From JBOFCO01 sp051646105 (GTDB lineage: Bacteria; Pseudomonadota; Alphaproteobacteria; Rhodobacterales; Rhodobacteraceae): a DNA stretch of 7,016 nt. The notes under the pieces are model-generated. The model made no database searches, was not told where the DNA came from, and was given only the letters and a program-made list of their open reading frames with translations. This document shows positions 5,087-7,016 of this stretch, one piece after another (positions within the stretch are counted from its first letter, which is position 1; the number at the start of each line of letters is the position of its first letter). Position numbers and translations under genes: made by a program. The stretch spans positions 1 through 7,016 of the forward strand of contig JBOFCO010000098.1 in NCBI GenBank assembly GCA_051646105.1, in the 5' to 3' direction.

Positions 5087-6306
5087 TCCCGGACCTGACA
5101 AATATCTGGCAGCAGGAGCGTCCGCGTGTCCTGGCCACCCTGATCCGGCTTCTGGGTGATTTCGATCTGGCGGAGGAGGCGTTGCACGACGCCTTTCTGG
5201 CTGCCACGGAAAGATGGCCAAAGGAGGGTATTCCCGGAAACCCGTTTGGCTGGCTGGTGTCGGCCGGGCGGTTCCGTGCCATCGACGATCTTCGTCGTCG
5301 CAAGCGTTTCGATGCCGTGCAGGCCGATCTGGCGCTGGCATCAGCCGACGTGTTGGCCCCCGACGGTGATGCGAAATGGAAGGACGACACGCTGCGGCTG
5401 ATCTTTACGTGCTGCCACCCTGCCCTTCCGCCCGATGCGCAGGTCGCGCTGACGCTGCGCACCATCTGCGGCCTGACAACAGAGGAAATCGCCCGTGCCT
5501 TCCTTGTCAGGACACCGACGCTGGCCCAGCGTATCGTCCGTGCCAAAGCCCGCATCAGGGAAGAGGGCCTGCGCTATGAAATCCCTGAACCTTCGGAGCT
5601 GTCCGCAAGACTGGAGCCGGTTCTGCGTGTCATCTATCTGGTGTTCAACGAAGGCTATCTTGCCCATTCAGATCCGCAAATCTTGCGCGCAGATTTGTCT
5701 GGTGAGGCAATCCGCCTGTGCCGCCTGCTGGTCGGTTACATAGAGGATGGCGAGGTAATGGGCCTTCTGGGCCTGATGCTTTGTCATGAGGCGCGTCGTG
5801 GCGCACGGCTGCACGGGGGCAATCTGGTCCCGCTGGAGACACAGGACCGCAGCCTTTGGGAACATGGCCTGATCGCCGAGGGCAAGGACTGGATCGACCG
5901 TGCCTTCGCAACCCGGCAGATCGGCCCCTATGCGCTGCAGGGCGCGATCGCCGCAGTGCATTCCCTGGCCGCAACGACGGGAGAGACCGACTGGGCCGAA
6001 ATCATGGGACTGTACGGGGTGCTTCTGCGGGTGGCACCATCACCAGTCGTGCAACTGAACCGCGCGATTGCGGTCAGCATGGTGCACGGCCCGACGGCAG
6101 GACTGGACCTGATCCTGCCGCTTTTGGCCAGCGGTGAGTTGGCCGACTACCATCTTGCCCATCTGGCAGAGGCCGAGATGCTGCGTCAGCTGGACCGACC
6201 GACGGAAGCCCGCGACGCCTATGCGAGGGCGTTCGGTCTGTGCCGGCTGGATCCGGAGCGGCGCCAAATTGAACGCCGTCTTATGGATTTAGGCGGCGCA
6301 ACATGA
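5083..6306 (+). CDS. ECF42-type RNA polymerase sigma factor with TPR-like C-terminal extension
   Basis: A 407-residue protein, about twice the length of a simple ECF sigma factor. Region sigma-2 spans about residues 8-78 (LLGDFDLAEEALHDAFLAA, then NPFGWLVSAGRFRAIDDLRR). Region sigma-4 spans about 103-162 (LPPDAQVALTLRTICGLTTE, followed by the EIARAF helix-turn-helix and QRIVRAKARIRE). A long helical extension from about 175 to the end contains YLVFNEGYLA, LMLCHEARRGAR, GPYALQGAIAAVHSLA, SPVVQLNRAIAVS and TPR-like helices, the diagnostic tail of ECF42. It starts at GTG within the 4-base overlap with the DGPF gene, so its translation is probably coupled. No anti-sigma factor or membrane protein is encoded nearby, consistent with the C-terminal tail acting in cis to control activity. 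Its signal is unknown. The closest targets are probably its own operon. Confidence 0.93.
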   Translation: MIPDLTNIWQQERPRVLATLIRLLGDFDLAEEALHDAFLAATERWPKEGIPGNPFGWLVSAGRFRAIDDLRRRKRFDAVQADLALASADVLAPDGDAKWKDDTLRLIFTCCHPALPPDAQVALTLRTICGLTTEEIARAFLVRTPTLAQRIVRAKARIREEGLRYEIPEPSELSARLEPVLRVIYLVFNEGYLAHSDPQILRADLSGEAIRLCRLLVGYIEDGEVMGLLGLMLCHEARRGARLHGGNLVPLETQDRSLWEHGLIAEGKDWIDRAFATRQIGPYALQGAIAAVHSLAATTGETDWAEIMGLYGVLLRVAPSPVVQLNRAIAVSMVHGPTAGLDLILPLLASGELADYHLAHLAEAEMLRQLDRPTEARDAYARAFGLCRLDPERRQIERRLMDLGGAT

Positions 6307-6345
6307 GTTACCAGCGGCGAAGCGGGCCTGCCCCGAACGCATCAA

Positions 6346-6370
6346 GACCTTGGCCGAGGTCGCGCCTTTT
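6346..6370 (+). terminator. Weak candidate terminator after the sigma factor gene
   Basis: GACCT (6346-6350) and AGGTC (6357-6361) form a 5-bp stem with a 6-base loop, followed after GCGCC by four T (6367-6370). The stem is short and the T-run is offset, so efficiency would be low. It is the only stem-plus-T structure between the sigma gene and the convergent tRNA. Confidence 0.3.
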
Positions 6371-6414
6371 GAAACGAAAAGCAAATCTTCCTGAAACGCC
6401 ACATAGCGGGAAAT

Positions 6415-6491
6415 TGGTCGGAGCGAGAGGATTCGAACCTCCGACCCCCTGCTCCCGAAGCAGGTGCGCTACCAGACTGCGCTACGCTCCG
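6415..6491 (-). tRNA. tRNA-Pro (anticodon CGG)
   Basis: The complement folds into a complete cloverleaf of 77 bases including an encoded CCA (6417-6415). The acceptor stem is CGGAGCG/CGCTCCG. The D-arm has GCGC/GCGC stems. The anticodon stem is CCTGC/GCAGG around loop TTCGGGA, giving anticodon CGG and G37. The T-arm GGAGG-TTCGAAT-CCTCT contains the invariant TTCGA. The anticodon reads the proline codon CCG, frequent in this GC-rich genome. It is transcribed towards the convergent sigma factor gene. I see no duplicated tRNA 3' end in the window, so there is no sign of integration into it. Confidence 0.97.
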
Positions 6492-6755
6492 ACCGATGGG
6501 CGGGGGTTACAGATTCCCGGCAGGTTTTGCAAGGGCGCGATTGGGCGCGGTCGGACAGCCATGCCGAGCGGTTGCAGGGCAGCTTCCCCGGCAAGGGGCC
6601 GGCTGACCGGCGGCCCCTTCCGGCGCGGGAACCGGCAGTGTCCGTTCCACGTCCACCCGGTCAGCAGCCACAGATGCCCTCGAAGGGAACCGTGGCTCAA
6701 TCGCTTCCGCATTCCGGTGCTTGTTGCCATCCGAAGGCCGGTCTGCGGTTTCCGC
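6492..6755. other. Gene-free, structure-rich intergenic region
   Basis: No credible gene is seen. An 8-bp perfect stem AAGGGGCC/GGCCCCTT (6593-6600/6612-6619) encloses GGCTGACCGGC. It can be extended outward imperfectly by TTCCC/GGGAA. The inner GCTGACCGG (6602-6610) is also complementary to CCGGTCAGC (6657-6665), giving an alternative fold. A second dyad AGCCAC/GTGGCT with inner CCCT/AGGG lies at about 6666-6697. No T-run follows any of these on the minus strand. They may still end or stabilise the transcript of the DSD1-like gene, whose stop is at 6756. Confidence 0.5.
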
Positions 6756-7016
6756 TCAAAGCACCATGCCGCGCGCATCAACCGCTACCTTTTCGATGCC
6801 CTCTGCCCCCTGCAGATGCACAAAATCGAACAGGTTGCTGACCACGCAGGCATGGTTCGGCACAACCGCGACCACTTCCCCGACATTCGGCTTTCTGGTG
6901 CAGGCCGACAGGTCAACATGGCCATGTTCTTCGGACAATCCGGTGATGACTGCCTGCGGATAGTCACGCAACAGTCCATAGCCGGTCATGCCCAGCAGAT
7001 CCGAACTCAGCACCTT
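6756..7016 (-). CDS. DSD1-like PLP enzyme (D-serine dehydratase/D-threonine aldolase family), C-terminal part
   Basis: The last 86 residues of a protein that begins beyond the window's right end. The frame is open to base 7016, and the stop is TGA at 6758-6756. The first visible residues, KVLSSDLLG, match the G-S-K-x-L-S-S/D stretch of this fold-type III PLP family. SEEHGHVDL contains the conserved E-H-G, and VGEVVAVVPNHACVVSNLFD contains the metal-site motif P-N-H-x-C. The end is VDARGMVL. In characterised D-serine dehydratases the His and Cys of this motif bind zinc, while D-threonine aldolases are remembered as having Asp at the second position. The HAC here therefore mildly favours a dehydratase-like enzyme. 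The N-terminal half with the PLP lysine is not visible, so the exact substrate is open. Confidence 0.88.
   Translation of the reverse strand, partial: KVLSSDLLGMTGYGLLRDYPQAVITGLSEEHGHVDLSACTRKPNVGEVVAVVPNHACVVSNLFDFVHLQGAEGIEKVAVDARGMVL

Noticed and set aside
4310..5341. A 343-codon minus-strand open frame across the SRPBCC end, intergenic region and DGPF gene
   Set aside because: Low-complexity Arg/Pro/His-rich composition typical of a shadow frame, and it overlaps well-supported genes on the plus strand.
6415..6491. tRNA-Pro as a phage or island attachment site
   Set aside because: No repeated tRNA 3' segment, integrase or foreign-looking DNA is seen in the window.
6506..6532. TTGCAA/TGTAAC as promoter of tRNA-Pro on the minus strand
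   Set aside because: The spacer is only 15 bases and the -10 match is poor, so it is too weak to list as a feature.

Overview
The window looks chromosomal and alphaproteobacterial, most likely from the Rhodobacterales (roseobacter group). This is inferred from the high G+C content, the residue style of LeuA and the mix of families present. No mobile element, phage gene or CRISPR array is visible.

Layout. (1) From 1 to 925 (+) is the 3' part of a MORN-repeat protein with twelve 23-residue repeats and a Pro/Ala/Glu-rich tail. (2) From 1024 to 1668 (-) is a small C-factor-like short-chain dehydrogenase, convergent with the MORN gene and divergent from leuA. (3) From 1724 to 3517 (+) is a leucine biosynthesis locus. 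It has a promoter with a -10 box (TATAGT) so close that transcription should begin at or next to an AUG, then a 28-codon ORF with 7 Leu codons, then a structured leader, then leuA (2-isopropylmalate synthase). (4) From 3534 to 4422 (+) is a near-perfect 17-bp inverted repeat in front of a cysteine-free ArsR-type repressor, overlapped by an SRPBCC/AHSA1-type protein gene. (5) From 4664 to 6306 (+) is a YciI-like DGPF protein translationally coupled to a large ECF sigma factor of the ECF42 type. A TGTCGA-N17-CGGC promoter candidate lies in front of the pair. (6) From 6415 to 6491 (-) is tRNA-Pro(CGG). (7) From 6756 to 7016 (-) is the C-terminal end of a DSD1-like PLP enzyme that runs off the window.

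The main finding is the leuA leader. The Leu-rich ORF ends LLPIRLLPGLSLR-stop, has no upstream Shine-Dalgarno and is probably leaderless. Three complementary pairs follow in the order X (1826-1834), a (1843-1849), b (1855-1863), a' (1866-1872), b' (1881-1889), X' (1913-1921). The interleaved a/a' and b/b' arms can form an H-type pseudoknot. X, which contains leader codons including Leu25, is a perfect 9-nt complement of X', which ends three bases before the leuA AUG. No U-tract follows any stem. The layout therefore suggests leucine-dependent control by a stalled ribosome acting on leuA translation initiation (or Rho-dependent termination), rather than a classical intrinsic-terminator attenuator.

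The second unit, ArsR/SRPBCC followed by DGPF/ECF42, holds two small regulatory cassettes side by side. The first is probably autoregulated through its palindrome, and the second through its own sigma factor. The physiological signal of neither can be read from the sequence.
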